From assembly GCF_023349185.1 (NCBI RefSeq), contig NZ_JAKIKY010000003.1, positions 1 through 64,000 on the forward strand: a stretch of DNA of 64,000 nucleotides. Reading direction: 5' to 3'. Shown here piece after piece: positions 40,257-47,589 of the stretch. This DNA is from Shewanella aquimarina. Its GTDB lineage: Bacteria > Pseudomonadota > Gammaproteobacteria > Enterobacterales > Shewanellaceae. How positions within the stretch are numbered: position 1 is the first letter of the stretch; the number at the start of each line of letters is the position of its first letter. The notes under the pieces were generated by a model that saw only the letters and a program-made list of their open reading frames with translations, ran no database searches and was not told the origin of the DNA. The position numbers and the translations under genes are program-made.

Positions 40257-41417
40257 TTAGTCTTCTAACCAGGAGCGGTTGTAGTCCTTACTCATGCAAC
40301 CTTGTACATGTTGGGTTAGCTGCAGTGGGGCGAAGGTGTCGACCATCACTGCGTATTCATAGGTTTCTTTCTTACCGACAGAGGCCTCGGTACGGCCAGG
40401 TTGTGGTCCGTGTGGAACGCCTTTCTGATGTAGCGTCATGTAACCGGCCTCAATACCCGTACGGCTCATGAAGTCGCCGTCGACATAGTAGAGCACTTCG
40501 TCGCTGTCGATATTGTTGTGGTAGTAAGGCGCCGGGATCGACTGGGGATGGAAGTCGTACGGGCGCGGCACAAAGTTACAGATAACGAAGTTGTGGGCGG
40601 TAAATACCAGGTGATCCGACGGCGGCAGGTGAATCTGACCCACCTTAGGGGCGTAATCCTGAATGTTGAAGGCCCAGGGGTAGACACAGCCGTCCCAGCC
40701 CACGAGATCGAAGGGATGCCACTCGAGTTGTGTCAGCTGATACTTGTCGCCAAACTTGCACACTAAGGGGAAGGCGCCTTTCTCGACCACTGCGTCCTGC
40801 AGAGTGGGCACGCGGATGTCGCGCTCACAATAGGGAGCGGACTCCAAAAGCTGTCCGTACTCGTTTCTGAAGTGCTTAGGCACCTCCACCATGGAGAAGG
40901 CTTCGATAACAAACAGGCGAACCTGGCTGTAATCGTCAAACTTAAGCTGATAGGTGGTGCCGCGCGGGATAACCAGGTAGTCCCATTTTTTCACCTCGAG
41001 CACACCATATTCGCTGTAGAGCTTGCCCTGGCCTTCATGGACGAAGATAACCTCGTCGGCGTAGGCGTTGCGGTAAAACTCTTCGGTAGCCTCGGTGACC
41101 TTGGCACTGTACATGGCTACGTCGTTATTAAAGAAGATCTTGTTGCGCGCCGAGTAGAAGTTACCCTCGCGGTCGGCCAGCTTAGCGTCCAACTTGTAGT
41201 TCTGGATCAAGGTGTCTTGCCAGGTATGGCCGTGATTGACCTCGAACGGGCTCACCTCTAATGCCTTGGTTGGCATGTTGTGGTGATACTTGTTGGAGTA
41301 GATATTGGAGAAGCCATGGGTGGAGAAGAGTTCTTCCCGGTAGAGTTCACCATTGTCTTTCTTGAAGGTGATGTGGCGTTTATGGGGGATCTCCCCCTGT
41401 CTTACATAAAATGGCAT
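40257..41417 (-). CDS. hmgA: Homogentisate 1,2-dioxygenase
   Basis: Cupin-fold iron dioxygenase of 386 residues, the shorter bacterial form, opening the homogentisate ring to maleylacetoacetate. The iron-site region is visible around HLPPSDHLVFTAHNF, RPYDFHPQSIPAPYYHNN and DSDEVLYYVDGDF, and the C-terminal HQKGVPHGPQPGR is characteristic. The ATG at 41417 has GGAAAG upstream; the frame extends 11 codons further. It forms a probable operon with hpd. The isomerase and hydrolase of the next steps are not in the window. Confidence 0.93.
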   Translation of the reverse strand: MPFYVRQGEIPHKRHITFKKDNGELYREELFSTHGFSNIYSNKYHHNMPTKALEVSPFEVNHGHTWQDTLIQNYKLDAKLADREGNFYSARNKIFFNNDVAMYSAKVTEATEEFYRNAYADEVIFVHEGQGKLYSEYGVLEVKKWDYLVIPRGTTYQLKFDDYSQVRLFVIEAFSMVEVPKHFRNEYGQLLESAPYCERDIRVPTLQDAVVEKGAFPLVCKFGDKYQLTQLEWHPFDLVGWDGCVYPWAFNIQDYAPKVGQIHLPPSDHLVFTAHNFVICNFVPRPYDFHPQSIPAPYYHNNIDSDEVLYYVDGDFMSRTGIEAGYMTLHQKGVPHGPQPGRTEASVGKKETYEYAVMVDTFAPLQLTQHVQGCMSKDYNRSWLED

Positions 41418-41525
41418 GGCTTCTTTCCTTGGGTGCTTTAGCGGGCACACTTATGTTTATGTGATCTAAGTAACAATTTAGTTGCTGGCATGAACAAAAA
41501 AAAGAATAATAAATAGCTTAACTCA

Positions 41526-41540
41526 ATCTAATTTTTAGAT
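41526..41540. promoter_or_regulatory. LysR-type palindrome between hmgA and the regulator gene
   Basis: ATCTAA-TTT-TTAGAT is a perfect 15-bp inverted repeat just upstream of the LysR gene and contains a T-N11-A arrangement. It is positioned for autoregulation and for control of the divergent hmgA-hpd operon. Confidence 0.45.
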
Positions 41541-41571
41541 GGTTGTCTTTTGTTTACGCCGAGGATGTGAG

Positions 41572-42477
41572 ATGAAGATCGATGTGGAAGCCTTCAGGGT
41601 ATTGTCGATTCTGGTGGAAGAGGGCAGCTTTTCCAAGGCGGCAGAGCGATTGCACAAGGCCCAGTCGGCGGTGAGCTACCAGGTCAAGAAGCTGGAACAA
41701 CATCTGGGTGTAAAGCTTTTTTGTCGGGATCAGTATCGCGCCGAATTAACGCCTGAGGGCAAGGTGATCCTTGCCGAGGGTAAAAGATTGCTGCAATACC
41801 TTGGCAATATTGAACATTTGGCCAGCCGTTTCAGCGAAGGCTGGGAACCTAAGCTCGAGCTGGTGGTAGATGGCTCCCTACCCATGGAGCCTATCATGCG
41901 GGCACTGAAGCGGGTGTCTGAGCATAAGATCCCTACCAAGATCCAGCTCAACATGGAGTTTCTCGGCGGGGTACAACACAGGTTCGAGCGGGATAATGCC
42001 GATCTCATGTTGGTGAAAGACTATCGTACCGGGCCCAACTATCGGCCGCAGCCGCTGCCGGACATCAACAGCATCTTAGTGGTGAGTCGGGATCATCCCC
42101 TGGCGAGTGCCAAGGAGCTGAGCCTGTTTGAGTTGCTGCAACATGTGGAGCTCACCATAGAAGATTCCTCCCCCGGCAAGATCCACAGCGACGAGCTGCA
42201 ATTTGGTGGTGATAAGGTGTTTTACCTATCAGGCTTTATCATGAAGAAGAATGCCCTGTTGATGGGGCTGGGATTCGGCTGGATGCCTGATTTTCTTATT
42301 AAAGAGGAGCTGGCCAGTGGTGAGTTACAGGAGCTGGATTTTCTCGGGGGCAGTCGTTACAGCTTTACGCCTCAGTTGGTATCGACCATGGAGCGCCCTC
42401 TGGGGCGCGCCGGTCGCCTCTTTACCAGCCTGATCCTGGAGGAGTTTAACCTCTACCAGGAGGCTGCTAAAGGGTAA
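41572..42477 (+). CDS. LysR-family regulator divergent from hmgA-hpd
   Basis: Transcription factor of 301 residues. The N-terminal winged helix reads DVEAFRVLSILVEEGSFSKAAERLHKAQSAVSYQVKKLE (given in pieces: EGSFSKAAERLHKAQSAVSY is the recognition region), followed by a periplasmic-binding-like effector domain. The ATG at 41572 has GAGG seven bases upstream; the frame could extend to GTG-like codons at 41539 but without signal. Its divergent position suggests that it controls tyrosine/homogentisate degradation; this is inference from location only. Confidence 0.88.
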   Translation: MKIDVEAFRVLSILVEEGSFSKAAERLHKAQSAVSYQVKKLEQHLGVKLFCRDQYRAELTPEGKVILAEGKRLLQYLGNIEHLASRFSEGWEPKLELVVDGSLPMEPIMRALKRVSEHKIPTKIQLNMEFLGGVQHRFERDNADLMLVKDYRTGPNYRPQPLPDINSILVVSRDHPLASAKELSLFELLQHVELTIEDSSPGKIHSDELQFGGDKVFYLSGFIMKKNALLMGLGFGWMPDFLIKEELASGELQELDFLGGSRYSFTPQLVSTMERPLGRAGRLFTSLILEEFNLYQEAAKG

Positions 42478-42513
42478 GCTTATCCCTTGATACTGTCTAG
42501 TCGTAGATATTGT

Positions 42514-42873
42514 CTAGTCGTTAATAATATCTAGGATACGACGAGTCTTGTCGTGTAGCTTAATGAAGGTGCCATCGACATCTATGGTGATGTTGCCGTC
42601 ACGATCGATAGGCACATGGATCTTACCGCGATCATAATAGTCATCGGACAGGTAATCGCCCTTGTGCAGCTTCTTCTGCCAGCCCGGAGGCAGTGGCTCA
42701 CCGCGGGCGACTTTCTTCTGTAGCCCAGGTGGTAGGCTCTTCTCGCCATGGCTCTTATTGACATGGCCCTTAGCGCCATGATCATGCTTGTCGTTCTTGG
42801 CCAGGGTCAGCGGCGAAAAGCCGATAGATAGGCCAAGTAAAACCAGGCCAAGGCCAGTGGTGTATTTCTTCAT
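42514..42873 (-). CDS. RcnB/CigR-like periplasmic protein
   Basis: Exported protein of 119 residues with a signal peptide ending TLA-KND, a His/Lys-rich mature N-terminus (KHDHGAKGHVNKSHGEK), a tandem LPPGLQKK / LPPGWQKK motif typical of the RcnB/CigR family, and a C-terminal part with FIKLHDKTRRILDIIND. RcnB proteins influence metal homeostasis, and the His-rich segment could bind metal, but function here is unproven. It lies alone between the LysR gene and a small gene on the other strand. Confidence 0.75.
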   Translation of the reverse strand: MKKYTTGLGLVLLGLSIGFSPLTLAKNDKHDHGAKGHVNKSHGEKSLPPGLQKKVARGEPLPPGWQKKLHKGDYLSDDYYDRGKIHVPIDRDGNITIDVDGTFIKLHDKTRRILDIIND

Positions 42874-42996
42874 CTAGTCTCTCCTGCGCAATCAATGCGT
42901 TTGCTCGTAGCATAGGGATTCCCCCTCATAATGTCTAGCCAGTCAGAACCTTCCAGGTGTTCAGCTTATATTCAGCACGGCTTGGCTAGGGTGAAG

Positions 42997-43042
42997 CTAT
43001 ACCGGCTCGTAAATCTTAACTATACCGGCTCGCAAATCTTAA
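42997..43042. repeat. 23-bp tandem duplication
   Basis: Two adjacent copies of a 23-bp unit beginning CTATACCGGCTCG and ending AAATCTTAA, at 42997-43019 and 43020-43042, differ at one base. They lie 85 bp upstream of the gene at 43127, in its probable promoter region. Confidence 0.9.
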
Positions 43043-43126
43043 CAATGGAGCATGCTAATCGTTCGTTAAGCGCCGGAGCACAGGATCTATAAGGCCAAAG
43101 CTGGCCTGAGGGTTAAGGAGTAGGAT

Positions 43127-43507
43127 ATGAAAAGCGCAATATCTTTGCAGATAGCCAATCTCTATGCTCAGTACGCTGCGCAGTTCGCATGTGGTGAGCG
43201 CGCTAGCAATCAGATGACGATGCAAGCTTTTGTCGAGCAACTTGCCAAGCAAGGTGTGTTACTCGACACCCTCAATTGGCAGGAGTGGTATCAAAATGCC
43301 CACCTAGTCGATAAGCCTGACTATATCCGTGAGGCGAGCCTTTATCAGTGCCGTCTGCTGCTAACCGCCATGAGCCGCCTGGAGCGTTTCAGTCGAGGTG
43401 TACTGGAAAATATGCGCAGGCAAGGGGTGTTGCTCGCGATTCTTGAGCGGCTCAATGTGCTCAGTCACCCTGAGGGCAACCTGGGGTTTGGCAATGCCAC
43501 CGCCTAG
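43127..43507 (+). CDS. Conserved hypothetical protein, DUF6508-like
   Basis: Soluble protein of 126 residues without signal or membrane segment. The C-terminal half, with YQCRLLLTAMSRLERF followed by GVLENMRRQGVLLAILERL, resembles the DUF6508 pattern of an Arg-Phe pair and an amphipathic helix, but I hold that family call loosely. GGAGTAGGAT precedes the ATG. It converges with the PGPGW gene with 21 bp between. Function is unknown. Confidence 0.7.
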   Translation: MKSAISLQIANLYAQYAAQFACGERASNQMTMQAFVEQLAKQGVLLDTLNWQEWYQNAHLVDKPDYIREASLYQCRLLLTAMSRLERFSRGVLENMRRQGVLLAILERLNVLSHPEGNLGFGNATA

Positions 43508-43528
43508 CGGCGACAAGTCATAAGCTGT

Positions 43529-43756
43529 CTATCGGCTATAACGCCAGTCGCGCACCTTGCCATCGAGCCAGGCTGCGCTGCGCCTCATCTGTTTTTGGCT
43601 CTTCTTTAGCCAGGATCTCGCCCAGGGATATTCTAAGCTCAACACGGCCAGGCCGATTGGTAGCAGTAGCCAGGCCGGCCCGGGTAACACCAAAAGCAGC
43701 AATCCAACCAGACAAAGTGTACCGCCAATGACGGTGATCAAGGTTTTTCTCAGCAT
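43529..43756 (-). CDS. PGPGW-family small membrane protein
   Basis: Inner-membrane protein of 75 residues with a hydrophobic region of two helices around the motif VLPGPAWLLLPIGLAVLSLE, as in the PGPGW family, and a basic C-terminal tail. The ATG at 43756 has GAGGTG upstream; a 15-codon upstream extension is not favoured. Function unknown. Confidence 0.8.
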   Translation of the reverse strand: MLRKTLITVIGGTLCLVGLLLLVLPGPAWLLLPIGLAVLSLEYPWARSWLKKSQKQMRRSAAWLDGKVRDWRYSR

Positions 43757-43896
43757 AGACACCTCAAATATCCTACCTTCTCTCCTATACTTGTTTTGCA
43801 TGATGTTGCGCAGCTATGCCAGTGAAAATGTGTAACAAAAGGATTTCTCACTGGGCAAGGAATGCCATCAGGCGGCAGTTTTAAGGGGGAAGAGGG

Positions 43897-44670
43897 ATGG
43901 TGAGAGAGACACTTCTTAACCTAAGTTGGGGTCGAAATGGGCTGTTTGTCCTGCTGTTGATCAGTTGTACCTTGGTATTCTTTCCGTTGCGGGCCGATAC
44001 CCTAAAGCTCTCTTCGTTAAACTGGCCACCCTATTCGGGACCGACCCTTAAGGACGGTGGTGCCTGTGTCGTGGTCGCTCGTGCGGCGCTTAATGCCATG
44101 GGCCATGAGCTTCAGGTGGATTACTTTCCATGGAGCCGAACCGTAAGGGTGGTGAGCCGAGATGACTCAGGCTATCAGGGCTATTTCCCCGAATACCATC
44201 ATCCCACGGATAAGTTTGTCTTTTCCGATTCTATGGGCGAGAGCCCCCTGGGGATCTTAGAGCAGAGTAGACATCCCATTACCTGGTCGCGGCTGCAGGA
44301 TCTCAATGCCTATACCTTGGGGGTGGTCAGGGACTATGTAAATACCCAGGCCCTGGATGAGATGATCGCCTTAGGGACTCAGCCGGTAGAATTGGTGAGC
44401 TCGGATGAACACAACATCAGAAAGGTGGCTACGGGGCGAGTTCAGGGGGCGGTGATGGATCTCTATGTCTATCTATACCTGGTAGAGCAGCCTCATCTGA
44501 GCGAGCTTAAGACGAGGCTGCAATTCAACAAGCAATTGCTGGAATCGAAACGTCTCTATATTGCCTTTAGAAATACCCCCGAGGGGAGACGGTGGCGGGA
44601 GATCTATAACGCCGGCCTTGCACGAATCCAAGTCGAGCAGATCTTAGAAGTCTATTTGCAAAGCCTGTAG
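43897..44670 (+). CDS. Family 3 periplasmic solute-binding-like protein
   Basis: Exported protein of 257 residues with a signal sequence ending near FPLRA-DTL. The mature start LKLSSLNWPPYSGPTL, then DGGACVVVARAALNAMG and the FPWSRTVRVV segment, is typical of the small stand-alone SBP_bac_3-like proteins common in Shewanella. No permease or ATPase gene is adjacent, so it may serve sensing or lack a dedicated transporter. AAGGGGGAAGAGGG precedes the ATG. Confidence 0.82.
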   Translation: MVRETLLNLSWGRNGLFVLLLISCTLVFFPLRADTLKLSSLNWPPYSGPTLKDGGACVVVARAALNAMGHELQVDYFPWSRTVRVVSRDDSGYQGYFPEYHHPTDKFVFSDSMGESPLGILEQSRHPITWSRLQDLNAYTLGVVRDYVNTQALDEMIALGTQPVELVSSDEHNIRKVATGRVQGAVMDLYVYLYLVEQPHLSELKTRLQFNKQLLESKRLYIAFRNTPEGRRWREIYNAGLARIQVEQILEVYLQSL

Positions 44671-44761
44671 AAGAAAGTCTTTAGTTGACAGCCTTTGGTT
44701 CAAAGCCCAGCAGGCGCCTCAACCCCAGGTAGGTCTCGGCGCCTTAGGCTAACGATGATAA

Positions 44762-45169
44762 TTACGCCTTAGCGGTTATTGTCTGTCCTATTGGCGTCAG
44801 ACTCAGCAGGGCCAATTTGAGGTGCTGGATACCAAATGGGATCCCTATGATGGTGACGAAACAGGCCAGCGCGTGAGTGATATGGCCGATGGCCAGCCAG
44901 ATCCCAAACAGCAGGAACCAGACGATATTGCCGACCATGCCCAGGGGACCTGTGCCAATGTCATCTACCCCTTGCAGCGCACGGCGGCTGATATTTTGTT
45001 GACCGAAGGGCCAGAAGGCCATCTCACCGATGACGAAACAGGCGCGGCCGAAGGGGATGCCTATGATGCTGATAAAGCAGAGTAGCCCCGCCAGCCACCA
45101 GGCCAGCCCCATTACGAAGCCGCCTAAAATAAACCATGCAATATTAAAGATTAAGCGCAGTAGTGCCAT
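44762..45169 (-). CDS. yccF: YccF family inner-membrane protein
   Basis: Protein of 135 residues with two YccF repeats, each with the hallmark IIGIPFG (IISIIGIPFGRACF-like and VTIIGIPFGIQHLKLA) and PFG/P-I-G turns, with four or more hydrophobic helices. Function is unknown. The start at ATG 45169 has AAGGAG six bases upstream; the open frame continues 12 codons further without support. Confidence 0.9.
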   Translation of the reverse strand: MALLRLIFNIAWFILGGFVMGLAWWLAGLLCFISIIGIPFGRACFVIGEMAFWPFGQQNISRRALQGVDDIGTGPLGMVGNIVWFLLFGIWLAIGHITHALACFVTIIGIPFGIQHLKLALLSLTPIGQTITAKA

Positions 45170-45398
45170 CGAATACTCCTTGTTTCTGAGCTTATAGAGC
45201 CGCAAAGGCGTTCGCCTTTGTTTAGATTTATCTAGTCCTAAGCGAAATCCGTGCCATATATTAAGTGTATGTTTTTATATGTATTTGATGGTGGGGTTTT
45301 TTAGGTTAATGACATATTATGCCAAAAGTCGGTCAAATTACGCATTTGACGTTAAAAGGTGTAAACTCTGGCCCTTAGTTTAACTCTGACTCCTCATC

Positions 45399-46337
45399 AT
45401 GAAGCTTAGCCACACTCAGGTAGATACGGTTTACCTCGGGCAGCACAAGATCTACGTGAAGCGTGACGATCTGCTCCATCCAGAATTTTCCGGCAACAAG
45501 GCGCGCAAGTTCGCCTACTTCCTCGATAACGACTTCCCCTTGGTTAAGCAGCTGATTGGTTACGGTTCTCCGCAGGCCAATTCGCTCTATTCCTTGTCGG
45601 CGCTGGCAAAACTAAAGGGGTGGCAGCTGGATTTCTATGTGGACCATTTACCCAATTATCTGACAGAGCACCCCTGCGGCAATTACCTCGCCGCGTTAAA
45701 TAATGGCGCCAACATCATAGATCTCTCAAGAAAGTCGGATCGAGATGGATTGGATAGCGAAGCCTATATCAGGCAAAGGGTGTTGACGGGCGGCGATGAA
45801 CAGCTGTTTGTGCCGGAAGGCGGGCGCTGCGCCTTTGCCGAGCCGGGCGTGGCCCAGCTTGCCCGCGAGATAGTCAGCTGGAAAAACGTACAGCCACTTA
45901 ACGAGCTGGTGGTGTTTCTGCCTTCGGGCACCGGCACCACGGCGCTCTATCTGCAGAAACAGTTTCTAAACCTAGATCCCAGCATCAGCGTACTGACCTG
46001 CGCCGTGGTGGGCGGGGATGATTATCTTCGTAAGCAATTTTTTGAGCTTGAAGAAGATGAAGCGCTGCATCCTCAGATTGTTCCGGCCGCCAAGCGCTAC
46101 CACTTTGGCAATTTGTACCCTGAGTTTTACCAGATGTGGCATGAACTCAAGTCGACGGGGATAGAGTTTGAGTTACTTTATGATCCCCTGGGCTGGTTGT
46201 GTCTGAAAAGCTGCTGGCAACAGGGGTTAAGTAAGCCAGTGCTCTATCTGCACCAAGGGGGGCTGTTGGGTAATCAATCTATGCTGCCAAGATACCAGCG
46301 TAAATATGGTGAGATATTTGGTGAGTTAGGGGAATGA
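45399..46337 (+). CDS. ACC deaminase / D-cysteine desulfhydrase-like PLP enzyme
   Basis: Fold-type II PLP enzyme of 312 residues. The PLP lysine is Lys34 in FSGNKARKF, and other motifs are GYGSPQANS, VPEGGRC and LPSGTGTTALYL (phosphate loop). Members act on D-cysteine or 1-aminocyclopropane-1-carboxylate; many Shewanella copies are uncharacterised. The central segment is shorter than in the 330-340 residue DcyD enzymes, so substrate should not be assumed. No neighbour on the same strand gives context. Confidence 0.85.
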   Translation: MKLSHTQVDTVYLGQHKIYVKRDDLLHPEFSGNKARKFAYFLDNDFPLVKQLIGYGSPQANSLYSLSALAKLKGWQLDFYVDHLPNYLTEHPCGNYLAALNNGANIIDLSRKSDRDGLDSEAYIRQRVLTGGDEQLFVPEGGRCAFAEPGVAQLAREIVSWKNVQPLNELVVFLPSGTGTTALYLQKQFLNLDPSISVLTCAVVGGDDYLRKQFFELEEDEALHPQIVPAAKRYHFGNLYPEFYQMWHELKSTGIEFELLYDPLGWLCLKSCWQQGLSKPVLYLHQGGLLGNQSMLPRYQRKYGEIFGELGE

Positions 46338-46344
46338 TTAATGT

Positions 46345-46476
46345 CATTTGGCCAGGTCGGTACCTGTGAAAGGGGTACAACCTGAGCCAAATGTTACCTG
46401 CTGAGTCGTTGACGAATGGGGTCAATCCTACTTGTTGCCTTAGCAACCTTCGATACGTGTGAGAGGAGGTGTATCG
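46345..46476. other. Hairpin-rich intergenic segment
   Basis: A 49-nt imperfect stem (46345-46393) pairs CATTTGGC with GCCAAATG, CAGGT with ACCTG and GTACC with GGTAC. It is followed by a GTTGC/GCAAC hairpin near 46436 and by CGATAC/GTATCG at 46451-46476. None has a T run. The segment lies between the stop codons of a plus-strand gene and a small minus-strand gene and could be an RNA processing structure or a small RNA. Confidence 0.4.
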
Positions 46477-46489
46477 AATAGCGTGGGGT

Positions 46490-46663
46490 TTACTTGTTGC
46501 TTGAGAGCAACCATTTCATAAATTGCAGGGCGTCGGTGCGCTTAGCAAAAGTTTGTTTATTTTTTCCTAGACTATCGGTGAAAGCGATAGAGGATTTGTT
46601 GACTGAAATTGAGTCCACCGGAAAATTTACCGTGATCTCATGACCGTTAATTTTGTACGACAT
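46490..46663 (-). CDS. Small uncharacterised protein of 57 residues
   Basis: A short frame translated by me from the minus strand. It starts MSYKINGHEITVNFPVDS and ends MKWLLSSNK. AAGGAG at 46672-46677 is spaced 8 nt from the ATG at 46663, good evidence for translation. It is soluble, with alternating hydrophobic and polar residues suggesting a small beta structure followed by one helix. A hairpin ACTGCC-TCTT-GGCAGT at 46687-46702 lies in the leader. No homologue is recognised. Confidence 0.65.
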   Translation of the reverse strand: MSYKINGHEITVNFPVDSISVNKSSIAFTDSLGKNKQTFAKRTDALQFMKWLLSSNK

Positions 46664-47044
46664 AGGCCATACTCCTTATTGCTGTGACTGCCTCTTGGCA
46701 GTAAAAATTTACAAATAATAGATCCTTAGCTGTTGCGAAAGATGAATTAAAACCTTTCTGAGACTACCCAGCCTTATGTAAATAATCAAGTGATCTGCCT
46801 CGCTAAAGCCGTTGTTTGCGCCCGAAATGGGGGCTTATCACCGGATTGGACACAGTAAATCATCAATAAATGACAATAGTGTGACGAAATAGCTGCGAGT
46901 TGTTGGATGCGATGACGATGCAATGACTTAGAGTCTAGCGATGCAAAACTAAAGGCAGAAAACTAAAACCAGGGTACTGCAGAAGTCGAGCATTATAATC
47001 CTGGCCGCGTACTTGTCAATATTTAATCAATTCCGACCTTTGGG

Positions 47045-47200
47045 CATTTAGACTTGTTTGCGCTGCTTTTGTTTCTTGCAACCTACCTAGCTTATTTCTA
47101 CTAGGTTATCGCCAGTCAGCTCAGTCTGGCAGGACGATACAGGATTAAAAGAAACCATCTGTAAACTATTTCAAAAACAAACAGAAAAGATAAACAGTCA
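47045..47200 (+). repeat. Diverged partial copy of repeat family 1
   Basis: Resembles the right half of the neighbouring element: ATTTCTAC followed by GGTTATCGCCAGT, and an end with CAAAAACAAACAG then AAAGATAAACAG. The left half is missing. It abuts the full copy at 47202. The 380 bp between the small gene and this copy show no gene. Confidence 0.5.
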
Positions 47201-47201
47201 T

Positions 47202-47539
47202 TAGGGCCTGTTGAACTTTAAAGTTTAATTTTTGTTCAATCTAAACGCGTTTTGCGCGAGGCGAGAGTCATGAAGCATAGTTACTCTATGTGAATGGCGA
47301 GCAACAAAGAAATCGTCTGGAACGATTTCTCACAGCGTCGCTGACCGCCTGCGGTGAAAGGCAGGAAGCCTTTCATAAAGTGCAGCGCGCGTTTAGGTGA
47401 ACACGTTGGGCAGTGTTCGTAGGCCATTTCTACGGCGTTATCACCAGTTTGTGTAGGATACTACACGACACAGGCTCTACCTTGTATAAATTACTTTCAA
47501 ACTGCTGCAAAAACAAACGGCAAAGATCAACAGGCCCTA
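47202..47539 (+). repeat. MITE-like repeat, family 1, long copy
   Basis: A 338-bp element with ends TAGGGCCTGTTGAACTTT and AAAGATCAACAGGCCCTA, near-perfect inverted repeats with TA at each edge. Compared with the 228-bp copy at 33033 it has about 110 bp extra after AGGCG, with a GAACGATTTCTCACAGCG region. Shared blocks include GTAGGCCATTTCTAC at 47419-47433. An open frame crosses it and runs into the MscS gene, which can mislead start prediction. Confidence 0.8.
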
Positions 47540-47589
47540 GGAATAATGCTAATATTTCTAGGCGCTTGTTAACAATTGAGGGGGCTGGG

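Noticed and set aside
47413..47589. Upstream extension of the MscS gene by 59 codons
   Set aside because: The extension lies mostly inside a repeat element, and a strong ribosome-binding site precedes the ATG at 47590.
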